A DNA stretch of 27,500 bases, taken from Symbiodinium natans (taxonomy: Eukaryota; Sar; Dinophyceae; Suessiales; Symbiodiniaceae). Position numbers and translations under genes: made by a program. Location of the stretch: the NCBI GenBank assembly GCA_905221605.1, contig CAJNDS010000084.1:5001-32500 (forward strand). Reading direction: 5' to 3'. Under the pieces are notes generated by a model. It saw nothing but the letters and a program-made list of their open reading frames with translations, did no database searches and had not been told where the DNA came from. Positions 18,349 through 27,500 of this stretch are shown piece after piece (position 1 is the stretch's first letter; every line of letters begins with the position of its first letter).

Positions 18349-19167
18349 ACACGCCATCACCCTGCAAAGATAAGAAGCTACTCAACCCGACGCCCTCAGC
18401 AAACCTCCCCTAATTCTGGTGATGCTGCCATGGTCTCGACGAGGGAGCCGATCCGACCAACCCTTGCAAGAGGGAAACTCAGGTCACAGTTACTGCAGAT
18501 CTGGGTTTAGGATTCAGATTAGGGGCCTGGGCTTCGGAGCTTGGGTAGGGCACGCTTGCGTCTTAGGCATGTTTCCCACGGTTGAAGGATTTCGTCGGAG
18601 CGTGCTGAAGTGGCAGTTGTCTGGTCTCTGCCAGGTATTCTTCAGGTCTTGCGGAAGAAGGTTCCAGACGTTCTGGTAAAGGAGTCTTGACAGTAGTCGA
18701 TAACGTACATGTACCAAGGGTTTAGGGCTTAGTTGCTGAAGCTACGCGGGAACTCAGGGTCATGCGCAATCTAACAGGATTATTGCAGAGCTCTGTCTTC
18801 TACTGAATGAGCGGGATTCGTTGTTATCCCTACATAACCTTAAGTTTTACCATGTTTTTACCATATGCCAGTTGGTATTCAGTTGATATTGCGGGAGTGT
18901 GTGCCCCATGAGCTATGTTTCTGCCACCCCGAAAGAGGACTCGAAGCGCCTTTTCACTGCAGCACGAGGCCAAGGCCATGCGCACGGCCATGAGCTTAAG
19001 AGGTGTTAGATTGCTGGCCTTACACCCCGAATATCCCCAAGCGCTGAATTTAAACCTATATAGACGATAAACCCAAAGTTTTCGGTGGCCTGGGGTGCGG
19101 TTTGACTTCTACAGGAGGTTTCAAGACCTAAGGAGCTCCGGAACCGCAGCGAATGAAGCCAAAGTTG
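18349..19167. other. Spacer, no gene seen
   Basis: Unique sequence with one telomeric word (GGGTTTAGGGCTTAG) near 18718. The open frames are short and unremarkable. Confidence 0.4.
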
Positions 19168-19210
19168 CGGGTTTGGGATTCTTAGGTTTTAGGGTTTGGG
19201 GTTTGGTCGC
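19168..19210 (-). repeat. Interstitial telomeric tract, G-rich strand
   Basis: GCGGGTTTGGGATTCTTAGG is followed by TTTTAGGGTTTGGGGTTTGG. Confidence 0.65.
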
Positions 19211-19423
19211 AGGGTTCACAACTTCCGTGCGGACATGCCCACCATCTCCGTCCCAGGAAAGATAGAGAGATGGTTCAGGGAGCACACCGACAAATGTTTT
19301 TTGTCATTGTGGGCCTGATTTCTTTCGGGGCGTGGGAGTGGGAACTGCATTTCCTGATTTCTGTAGTGGAAACCATAAACTATCCAGATACAAACCCCAT
19401 CGATATAAATTTAAGCTCACATA

Positions 19424-20830
19424 ATCCTCGATTGCACCCATACATTTAGAGGCAAGAAGCCATGGCCACAGGGATCATCGCAGGCCAGATCAAGATGTGC
19501 GTCTGCAGACGATATACACAAGTAGAGGTTCTGTTGTGCACAACCGCACTGACTTTGTCGATAACATCAGATATGGAGCTTCGCCGACAGGGATAGAAAC
19601 AAATTGCGGGGGAAAAGCAAAACAACATGAAGAAAAAAACAAAAAAGAAAAGAGCAGGGCTGGACGAGGATCAACTTCTTCTAGACACCGGTGGTCGAGG
19701 TATGGAGACTGCAAGTATGGGGATAGGTGTCCCTTGAAACATGTTCGGCAGCTGCCGAGATCACTGCGAACTCCGCCTCGACAACCTCTCAAACGACCTC
19801 TGCGATACTCTGAAAGGAAGGGAGAGAGAGTCGGTTGCGGTTGATGTGGAGGTGGAAGTGGCAGACAGAGGAGGATGATCCTATGGTTTATGATGCTGAG
19901 GAGACCAAGCGGTATGAGTTGGTGTCTGAAGCCATTGGTTTGATGTCTGATTGGGCGGACAACGTTGACTGTTACGAAGGAGCACCAGTTTTTCAGCTGC
20001 TGGATATTCAGGGAGACCAAACCATGTGTGAGGCCGCATGGGTGTCGTAGACGGATGGTCTTCTGTCGATTTATCAGCTGGTTGATCTGGTGAGACAGTA
20101 CAGTGTATCTCTTGACGCTCTGGAAGACTGGGTGAACACTGGAGGGAACAGGCACAGTTGGAAAGGGATGAGCCCCCAGAAGAACCGCCAAAGAAGATTC
20201 GGCGAAAGCAGGAAAGGGAGAGATCTCCGGAGATGGAGGTAGTTCCTCCGAATTCTGAGGTGGATCAGGAGGAAGCCATTCCGGAGCAGATTCTTCAGGA
20301 GGAGATGGAGTCTCTTCTGGAGGAGCCGCAGGCAGAGGAGGTTGTTGCAGAAGACACTGAAAAGCCTGCGAAGAGGAGGAAAACTGTGACGGCGGAGAGC
20401 ACGTTCCAGGTCATGGCACCGGCGGCGAAGAAGAAGAAGCCGGTAATCAAAACTGATTCTGGAACAAAGGCGGCGAGGGTGATCCCACGCAGGAAGCGTG
20501 CTTCTGAAGGAGAGGTGGCATCGTCGTCAAAGTGGACAAAGGCCGTTAGTTCTCCTGCCAAGTACAAGGAGAAGAAGTCTGCAAAGGATGGATCTGAAGC
20601 AAAGCAGCGTATTCCCAAGACAGCCGTGAGGAGCGAGGAGCCGGCCAATGAGCCAATTCCTGTGAAGGTGGCGCTGGATGACGCCAGAAGGCAGAGTGTT
20701 TTGGGGATGATACAGAAACACTGGAGGATCCACTGTTTCTTGTGAAGATTTCGAGAGTATTTTCGAACAGGCCTACAAGATTCTGCAGATACGCTGCAAG
20801 GAGGCAGCTCGAACGATGGCAACCAGCTGA
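19424..20830 (+). pseudogene. Broken gene: CCCH-like zinc finger plus charged nuclear-type protein
   Basis: Consecutive plus-strand frames read like parts of one protein. Frame one (19424-19844) contains RYGDCKYGDRCPLKH, which fits the C-x5-C-x3-H end of a CCCH zinc finger; the expected first Cys is not present (a TCT Ser codon lies ten residues before the first Cys of the motif). Frame two (19812-20050) contains DAEETKRYELVSEAIGLMSD, meets a TAG at 20048, then continues in frame as DGLLSIYQLVDLVRQYSVSL. Frame three (20116-20745) is the long charged segment. A further shift gives CEDFESIFEQAYKIL and the last stop at 20828. The frames overlap at each switch, and one switch lies in an AGAGAGAG run prone to slippage. 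CCCH fingers usually bind RNA. Alternatives are a spliced gene or assembly indels. Confidence 0.45.
20116..20745 (+). CDS. Highly charged Lys/Glu-rich ORF with nuclear-localisation-like clusters
   Basis: The longest open piece of the broken gene above, about 209 codons. The first in-frame ATG is at 20233, so the true start is uncertain. The first third is acidic (many EE pairs). The rest alternates with basic clusters KKIRRKQER, KPAKRRK, AKKKKP and RRKRAS, each like a nuclear localisation signal, in a low-complexity Ser/Ala/Pro background that is probably disordered. The plus strand is purine-rich here, which explains the long but meaningless open frames on the opposite strand. No family was recognised; a nuclear or nucleolar role is an inference from composition only. 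Confidence 0.45.
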   Translation, partial: RSGRLGEHWREQAQLERDEPPEEPPKKIRRKQERERSPEMEVVPPNSEVDQEEAIPEQILQEEMESLLEEPQAEEVVAEDTEKPAKRRKTVTAESTFQVMAPAAKKKKPVIKTDSGTKAARVIPRRKRASEGEVASSSKWTKAVSSPAKYKEKKSAKDGSEAKQRIPKTAVRSEEPANEPIPVKVALDDARRQSVLGMIQKHWRIHCFL

Positions 20831-21360
20831 ACTGATTTAAATTGGTGGTACTGAAATGGATTTCTGGGTGAGTTTTTTCGATGCTGGAATACTGAATAGG
20901 GAGAAGGAGTTTTTGTGGCTGTGTTGCCTGGGGAGAGAAAAGAAGGGCAGCGAGCGATGGTTCGGAATAGTTTTTGGGTGAGTGGTTAGTTAAGACCCTA
21001 ACCCCAGTAAGCAGTGTCAATCCCGTGGACGCGCTTACTCAAAGTCCTCCGTAGGGGTGGTGAAATCCTCAACGGTGGAAGTTGAAAGGGGGGTAGAAGT
21101 TAGATGTCTACCGAATGAGTTGGATAGACATAAGAAATGGCCACGGATGGTTGAAATCCCAAAGCGGGAAAGAGTTTCTTTCGGCTGCTGCCAATCGTGC
21201 AGCTTTTGCGAGGCATCTCCTAAGGTGTCCCAGAGAATCTGGGACAGGGGGAGTGCGGAGATGTAAGTGAATTGTGTCAAGATGAACATGCGTAAACATG
21301 CATGTGGCTCAAGGGATGACAAGGACCGTCATCAGCTCGAAGGGAAAAGTAGAGCCCGCT
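20831..21360. other. Spacer, no gene recognised
   Basis: A 95-codon minus-strand frame at 21035-21322 contains TLGDASQKLHDWQQPKETLS and has protein-like composition, but no known domain. Nothing else is supported. Confidence 0.35.
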
Positions 21361-21620
21361 GGTGTAGGGTTGTGGGGGTGTTGGGTTTAGGACCCTCGGT
21401 TGGATTCTGTGCGTTGCCTTAGGGACGGTAACCCTGCACTGGACCCCCCTAGCCTCGGTTGGTACCCCTTCGGGGAGTACAGGGTTTTGGACTGGTAGAA
21501 CCAAACACTCAGCTGAATCCCAAAAAAGCTTAGGGATCATAGAGCATAATTTTCCTTCCCCCTGTAGGTCGCCCCGTACCCCCAGGCCCTATAAACCCTA
21601 AGCCCAAAGCCCTAAAAAAG
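21361..21620. repeat. Paired degenerate telomeric tracts
   Basis: A G-rich tract (GGTGTAGGGTTGTGGGGG, then GTTGGGTTTAGG) at 21361-21392 and a C-rich one (CCCTATAAACCCTAAGCCC, then AAAGCCCTAAAA) at about 21587-21617 flank ~200 bp in which CCTCGGTTGG occurs twice. The order is G-rich then C-rich, opposite to the junctions near 280 and 4925. Confidence 0.5.
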
Positions 21621-24600
21621 GGGACTCTTAGGTTCGAGGCTCTCAGTTCTGCATGGTCATCCCCTTCAAGGCCTCACCGTGGAGTGCTGTAGTTGAGGGA
21701 TTACCCCAAACTCTAAAGGTTTTTGGTTTTAGGCTGAGGATCATGAGCTGGTGGCCCAGATGCCCTAAGAGCCTCCGTTACTTGGTTCTTTTGAGTTTTA
21801 GGGCTCAGGGATCCACATGAAACCCTGGTGACCCGAATCTCTACACGCTGAACCCCCCGACTCAACAAGGCCAGGAGACCTGCTGGGTACATCAGCAACT
21901 GCATGTCTGGCAAGCTGCCTAGTTTTCGTTTGCGACCATGCCCCTGCGGCGTTACGTCTGGAGCTGTCAGCTGCAAGAATTGCCTTACTCATGAAACCCA
22001 AGCAGCGTGCATCCTTCACTTACAGAAGCAATAAGTCAAAGGTGTTGGGCCCCACACCCTAAAGTCCTGAAGGGCTTCGGACTTTTTCAATGTCATTAGC
22101 CTGGAAGTCGGTTTATGGGCTTCAAAGGCAAAAACGCAGGCAGAGCAGTTTCCTTCCTAATCTTCTTGGTCTTTCTTCAAAACGCAATAGCCCATCTGTG
22201 TAACAGGTATGATTAACCAAAAGAATCCAGGGTAGGAAGCACAGTGAGTGGATGTGAACAAACAGACGAATCGCATGCATATGCTGAAGACATGAACATC
22301 GCAGCTTGTATGAAAGAAACAGACATGCATCATGTGTGGACCACCCACAGCACCACCGACTTGTCAAAATGGCTCTACTGCATGAACCTTGATCTTGTCT
22401 GCACAGAACGCTGCCCGGGTTTGAGGTTGAAGATGGTTGATGCTGGCGATGCTATGTATGGTCTATGCCTATAAACAGGACATGTGTACGCCCTCATGGT
22501 CCGTCCAGTTTGAGATGTCTCGTGGGCACCAGGAAGGGTTCAGAGGGGGTTTGCCGCCATGCCACTGAAAAATCGCTTTCGTGTCTTTCGTACCTTTCTG
22601 CAAGCACTCTCTGCAGCATCTGCAAACAGGCTCCCTCTGGGCTGCGCCCTTTTTTTCCGACATACCCCGTGCTGGGAGGTTTCTCAGTTTGCTTCCGAAG
22701 CTTCATATGGAAGGCTCTGGGAAGGCTGCCAACTAGACACACTCGGCATGTATGACGCAGATTGAGAGCCTTCCAAAAGCCTGGTAAAGAAACGCAAAGA
22801 AACGCAAACCAGAGTTGAATTCCCCAGTCAGGGAATGGCTTGGGACATCTTGGAACGCTTGGGGAGCATTGGATAGGGAATTCCCTTCGCTGGGAAGTTC
22901 TTTGCATCTCTGCAAAGGACGAAGAGGGACAAAGAAATGAGGGCAACCCCTGGAGCCGACAAAAGAAACACCAACACAGCACGAGCCCGAAGCTCCCTCG
23001 AGTTCTACTCGAGTTTCACCGCAGCTTTGGAGCTCTTGCGCTGACCAACCCAGACAGACCAGTCTAAATCTTGCGGATGTCCCAAGGCTTCACACGGCCT
23101 TCTATTTGGGTCTAGGCAGCTCTTCTAGACATCTCCCGCGGCATTCATGCTGGCTCTTCATGGCCGTTGGGCTCTGATTCTGATGCTGTACCCTTACCGT
23201 TCCGGACCTTGCATCCAGTTTCGGGGAGAGCCTGCACCATTCCGATTCCAGACTCTCATGGCTAGAAGGGCTCCTGAAGCTGCAAATGCCTGAGACGTCC
23301 ACGCATTTCATAAAGCTGAAGGTGCAGGTACTTAAGAAATTCGCTATGCAAGGCGATACACCAGCCGCTGTAGCCGCTAGGGACGCTCGGGTTGAGAAGC
23401 TGCCTCGAGCTTTCCTTCCTCTCCACAAGGTTTGCACGCTTTCACTTCATCAGTTCATTGTTCTGAAGCGATGGAAGATCGCTTTCGCAGGAGATCCAAA
23501 GCACGCTGGCTTTGCAAACGAAGCTGGGCCAGGATTCTGATCCGATTACACACCAAACCAGTGAACGCAACCCAAGGCACAACTGGAAGCTGGAGATGCC
23601 CCATTCATGCAGCCCGCGTGCACCGCACGTGTGCAGAACCGCACTTAGTAATTGGGTTTTCCTGCTTTGATTGCAAAGCTTCCGTTCCCAGAATCTCACT
23701 CCTGGTTCTGTGATGTTCTGTGCCTACCACCATCCATGCCTCACATTCAAGACACTTGAAGCGGCCCCTTTGGGCTCGCTGTCGAGCGAAACTCAAGCAA
23801 GCTTTTCGAGAAAGAAGGTAACAGAAGCTGTACGAGTAATGTTGGGGACCTATCAACTGGGACGGCACTGAAAGTGAAAGACCTGCCCTTGGGCACTAAG
23901 CTGTAAGAACTGACATGAACTGAAAGCATCGAAGTACACTTCCTCAGTGACACTTACAGGCACGCGAATACGAAGCACGGAGCGTCGGCAAACTGTAGCA
24001 GAAATAGGGGAATCTTGTTGTAAGTGTTGCCCATGGCCGGCACACAATGGACACGGTGAAGGAAGAACACGCGGAGAGCATCCTGATCCTGAGCCTGGAC
24101 TTGACAGCATCACATGGGAGCTATGGTTCTTGCTGCACGTGGGAGTGGCGACTGGCGCCCCGGCCAGTCTATTTTGCAATCTTTGGAATCGAGTGGCCGA
24201 CTGTCCCCAGAGGTCCGTAAAGGGGGAGACCGAGGAGCGGCGAAGCCCTGACGCCCGTTTCGAGAATTGGACACGCCATCCACGAAACGATTCGTCAGAG
24301 CGAGCACAGAGGTGCAGAGACCACAGTCGGTCCAAAATACGTAAGACTCGAGCATAGGCGGAACGGACAGCCGGCCTCAAGCTCGTGCCCGGTGTGCACG
24401 ACATCCTTTGCCCGATCGCTCCTAGGGCCTGGTGAAGGCTCGCACTGGCCATTCCAGATACGTAGACATGATTAACCAGCCTAACTAGGAGCCTAGGTGC
24501 TTGCTTCGAGCTTGGACGGCTGCTGGGCAGAGGCCGGCTCCCACTGATGCCCCTCCGACTTCCAGACGTGGAAAGTGCGCGAAGCACGCAGCGTCCGCTG

Positions 24601-25014
24601 GTGTGGTTACCCGGAGTGGCTATTGCGACCGGTGCAACCTGCTGCCGCGCAAGCAACAAAGGACCTCGCCTGGGAAATGAGGCGTGTAGCCGCTGTAGCC
24701 TGCATTGCTTCAAGCCCTAAAAGCTGCCTCACGGATGCATGCAAGGGCAATCCCAAAATTGAAGCCAGACAAGCCAGCTGACGTCCCCAAACGATTCTGA
24801 ATGATGTGTTGCTGGATTCTATCGGGGACAAAGTGTGCAACAGTTCCCGGCCGGGCCGCGGGAAAGTGCTTCACTGACCTCTCTCTGGTGTTGCCACTTG
24901 TACCTCAGTAGGAGTAGCATCGACCCAGTGGTGCAAATGCAAGTGCACACATACCCTACCATCTGTGACTAGAGCACTAAAACCGCAGTGCTGCAGCGAA
25001 GATGCATTTGTGAG
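21621..25014. other. Unique DNA, no recognised gene
   Basis: About 3.4 kb without a gene I can support. The longest open frame in the window (286 codons, minus, 23853-24713) lies here, but it is rich in Arg, Ser and Leu and poor in acidic residues, as non-coding frames often are. The overlapping plus-strand frame at 23947-24357 (136 codons) has a more natural composition and two CC pairs (ESCCKCCPWP). Neither shows a known domain. Confidence 0.4.
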
Positions 25015-25053
25015 GTTGTCCTGTTGTTGCTGTTGCTGATGTTGCTGCGGCTG
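25015..25053 (-). repeat. CAG/CAA microsatellite (polyglutamine on the minus strand)
   Basis: GTTGTTGCTGTTGCTGATG and neighbouring triplets. On the minus strand they read QPQQHQQQQQQDN inside an 84-codon frame (24871-25125) with no other feature. Confidence 0.7.
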
Positions 25054-26829
25054 GAGACCCCAGACTCCCGGACAAGACTCGAAAGGTAAATTTGGAAATT
25101 CAAGCAATAACCGGGTATTTTTCACTCCAAGCTTGGATTGTACCCAAAAGATGGCGAGACAGGGGATTGAGGTTTTGGGGCTGTAGTGTCTTGGTTCATG
25201 CTAGACAAACGCAGCAAACCCCACAAAACCTTAACCCTGAAACATCAGCTGCCGCAGGCGGAGCCCTCCACGGCATTCCCGGCAGGATGCAGCCATGGGG
25301 GGGAGGTGCACCTTCAGCTCTTTGGAATAAACCGATCAACATTAATACTAAGTCTAGAGGTGTCTATAGAGGTATAAACGAATCGCTAGAAATTTGCAAA
25401 TATACAGGTAGAGTTTACAAACATGAAATAATGTTGTGCTTTCTTTAGAGGCGTGGCCGTCCGGGGTACCCAAAAGTTTGCCTCTTGCCTCCCAAGAAAG
25501 GCTGTCGTGATAGGGGCCTGGGCTTCAGGCCTTAGGGCCTTAGGGCTGCCCCTTGTTGCATAATTTCGAAAGTATACAAAGCCTGGTTCCAGAAACTTTG
25601 GAAGAAATCTGAAGCTCGGAACCTAGCCCCGGTTTCCACCAGAACGGGCTCTCAAAGAGGGCTTGAGCTGAGCAAAAGAGGGGGCCTGTAGGGTGCCAGC
25701 TCTGTAACCTTCGCCCTGGGCGCTCAATGGCTATACAGCATCTATTGTTGCTTGCCACATCCAGTATGGCCTTGTCCCGCGCCCTGGATGAGCTGCAGAA
25801 TCTGCAACCTGGTCATTCTCATATCGTAACTGCTACGCACATAAGCTGAAAGTTTGGAGTCAGAGGGTATCTTGGTAGATGTCACGATTGAGGTCCTCTG
25901 CCTGAATGCTTTGACCTTGAGTTGTGAATCGAACGAAAATTGTGTCGGCAGGGTGGCTAAGCTGGCGAGGAGGGCGAACCCAAGAACTGTCAGCACGCGA
26001 GCTTCTGACGGAGTGTCTTTTCTTTACGTAGACAGCATTCATAAGGAAGAAGAGCGCTTGAAAGCCTAAAAAATAAGCTGCTGGCCCATCTGCTTCAGCC
26101 GTGGCCAAGCGCGCTTGGCACAAAAGGATCTTGAATTTAGCAGCTGTTGTGCCTTGCAATTTGGTCGCTTCGGTTCTAGGGGCACCTTTCTGTGTTCGAC
26201 TTCGGGCCTTAAGGGTGTCTTTTTTTGCCACCCACCAGTCATTTAGGGTGTTTAGAACATTTTAGAACCTTGGGATCACTTCTTCTCGAGCAGGGGCAGG
26301 GCTCTACGAGAAGAATCTTGGGTGTCACTTCAGCCTTGGAGCCTTTTTGGGGCACTAGGGCCTCTAGGGTCTTGGGTTGATATTGGGCTGATGGTGCGTA
26401 TGCGGATTTGGCATAGGTAAATCCCACATACAGTAATTGGTTTCATAGGCAATATATGCATACTACTCACTAAGTTTTGACTGCTGGTTACTGTATGTAG
26501 AATTTGTTAACTATATCGCTGCTTCTTCGATGGAACTTTGAACCGAAAGTTTCGGGCGAAAACATGTAACCTCGAAACCATGTCGAACAACGCACGAATG
26601 CAAGAGCGATCGGTGTTGACAGTTCGACTTGGCTGGCGAAGCCCTTGCGCTTTGTCCGCTTGGATGTTGGCAAAATAACAGCAGCACCGAATGTCCAGGT
26701 GCATACACAAATGCTTCCAGAACATCTTTCGAGACGTTCCATAGCGTTCCAGCCTGGAAGCCCTTGACTACATGAACAACGCACGTTGAGCTGCAGCGTG
26801 ACTGAAGCATTAGCAAGAGAGTACAAGCT
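25054..26829. other. Spacer downstream of the acylase gene, no gene recognised
   Basis: Two overlapping minus-strand frames attract attention. 25860-26231 (123 codons) contains KARSRTQKGAPRTEATKLQG. 25742-25996 (84 codons) begins with a hydrophobic run (LTVLGFALLASLATLP). They are in different frames and no family is apparent. A degenerate telomeric patch (GGCCTTAGGGCCTTAGGG) lies near 25529-25546. Since the acylase gene ends at 26830 on the minus strand, the right part of this stretch should hold its 3' untranslated region. Confidence 0.35.
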
Positions 26830-27500
26830 TCAGCTACCGCAGATTCCCTGAACACACCGCAGCAGCGCCGAAGCCTGATGTGTGCTGCTATGTGGTGTTG
26901 CTCTCGCAAAATGCATTGTTGACTGCGCAGCCGCCATGATGTCGGCTCTTCTCAGGAGCCTGGGCTTCATCTTTCCCTCATGCCACAGCTTGGATTGATC
27001 CATGTAATGCTTTGAAGCACAGATTCCTGATTGACCCAACGGCATGATGATTTGATTTGTGGCAGTATCTCCCAGGTCTGCAAGGTTGTACATAATCCTG
27101 AGCGACTGCTGTGAAGAGTTAGCAGATAAGTCGACGATGCCCTTAGTGGCAGCTTGCCGAATAGTGTTGGTGTCCCCTGGGCACGGGAGGGATGGGCAAT
27201 CGAAGGGCTTGCTTCCAGGTGGCAAGCCTAAGCCCTTTGTAAGCGGGTGACAGAAGTTGGCGATGTGGAATTGGCCCCACTCTACAGCTCGGGAGTGTTG
27301 CCAATGCCTTCCGCCAACCTCCTCAAGCCTTGCCACGGCACGTCGGAGGGCGGCATTTACTGCAGCGTCGCGGCCGTCAGCTTGTTGGATCCACCAAATT
27401 CGACCTGCACTTTCTGATGACATGTCTGCGGGCACTTCGGCAGTAAGAGCTTCCCGGGCAGAGCGCAACATTCGGAGAACATTGAGGTGAACATGGCCTT
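26830..27500 (-). CDS. Penicillin acylase / AHL-acylase family protein (S45), C-terminal part
   Basis: The family hydrolyses amide bonds, for example of penicillins or acyl-homoserine lactones; members are Ntn-hydrolases made as a precursor and cut into two chains. This is the end of the large (beta) chain, 222 visible codons, open at the right edge, so the start and the catalytic N-terminal serine lie outside. The visible motifs fit the family in order: WGQFH (residues 74-78) then HPL, a P-x-PGDTNTIR stretch near 103-113, SLRIMYNLADLGD (132-144), LGQSG (154-158), SKHYMDQSKLWHEG (162-175) and a final LLRRADIMAAA. The TGA stop follows about 32 residues after that, close to the usual family end. 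No intron interrupts the visible part. The exact substrate cannot be told. In a eukaryote this gene could be of bacterial origin, which is an inference. Confidence 0.8.
   Translation of the reverse strand, partial: GHVHLNVLRMLRSAREALTAEVPADMSSESAGRIWWIQQADGRDAAVNAALRRAVARLEEVGGRHWQHSRAVEWGQFHIANFCHPLTKGLGLPPGSKPFDCPSLPCPGDTNTIRQAATKGIVDLSANSSQQSLRIMYNLADLGDTATNQIIMPLGQSGICASKHYMDQSKLWHEGKMKPRLLRRADIMAAAQSTMHFARATPHSSTHQASALLRCVQGICGS

Noticed and set aside
8018-20050. Reassignment of TAA/TAG to an amino acid, suggested by frames that continue past them
   Set aside because: Only two weak regions show it, both with other damage such as frameshifts; the one recognised gene ends in TGA, which is uninformative.
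19490-20191. 233-codon minus-strand frame
   Set aside because: It lies opposite the purine-rich plus-strand coding remnant; pyrimidine-rich strands lack stops, and the composition (Pro/Leu/Cys/Arg) has no domain.
20295-21020. 241-codon minus-strand frame
   Set aside because: Same explanation: antisense to the Lys/Glu-rich ORF, with Ser/Leu/Phe-rich translation.
22494-22982. 162-codon minus-strand frame
   Set aside because: Frames of this length are expected a few times by chance in the window, and the Cys/Phe/Pro/Arg-rich composition shows no domain.
1-27500. tRNA, rRNA, spliced-leader RNA, CRISPR arrays and transposase genes
   Set aside because: I looked for tRNA B-box-like and spliced-leader-like sequences and for spaced direct repeats and found none that hold up; the tandem repeats lack unique spacers.

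Overview
The window looks like the subtelomeric end of a nuclear chromosome from a eukaryote with plant/alga-type (TTTAGGG) telomeres. It opens with a C-rich telomere-like array (1-279), and degenerate CCCTAAA/TTTAGGG tracts recur throughout. There are almost no long open frames, no operons and no bacterial signals, and base composition is mixed at roughly half GC. A dinoflagellate or another algal protist would fit, but this is a low-confidence guess: I found no dinoflagellate spliced-leader sequence, rRNA or tRNA to settle it.

Layout. 1-410: telomere-like array, then a switch to the G-rich strand. 411-6665: gene-poor DNA with an AT-rich island (2875-3165), a 188-bp foldback (3308-3495), a 44-bp tandem repeat (4085-4331), an 11-bp minisatellite (4386-4862), an inverted telomeric tract (4894-4962), a 51-bp tandem repeat (5180-5341), an inverted second block of the 44-bp repeat (6131-6258) and a second AT-rich island (6300-6665). 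6666-10733: mostly unique DNA with two weak candidate broken ORF regions. 10734-16935: a mosaic of three sequence modules (A, B, C) in many copies, including a 743-bp segment present twice exactly 1,300 bp apart with three differences. B copies keep a related peptide on the minus strand, which suggests decaying copies of a coding exon.

17061-19423: no convincing gene, with scattered telomeric tracts. 19424-20830: the best multi-part coding remnant, a plus-strand CCCH-like zinc-finger segment followed by a highly charged, nuclear-type protein, broken by frame changes and a stop. 20831-26829: no gene I can recognise. 26830-27500: the only gene I can name by family, the C-terminal part of a penicillin acylase/acyl-homoserine-lactone acylase family (S45 Ntn-hydrolase) protein on the minus strand, running off the right edge.

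The picture is a transition from chromosome end (telomeric and minisatellite DNA), through a young amplified repeat zone with pseudogene-like fragments, to the first intact gene about 27 kb in. No pathway linking the genes can be inferred.
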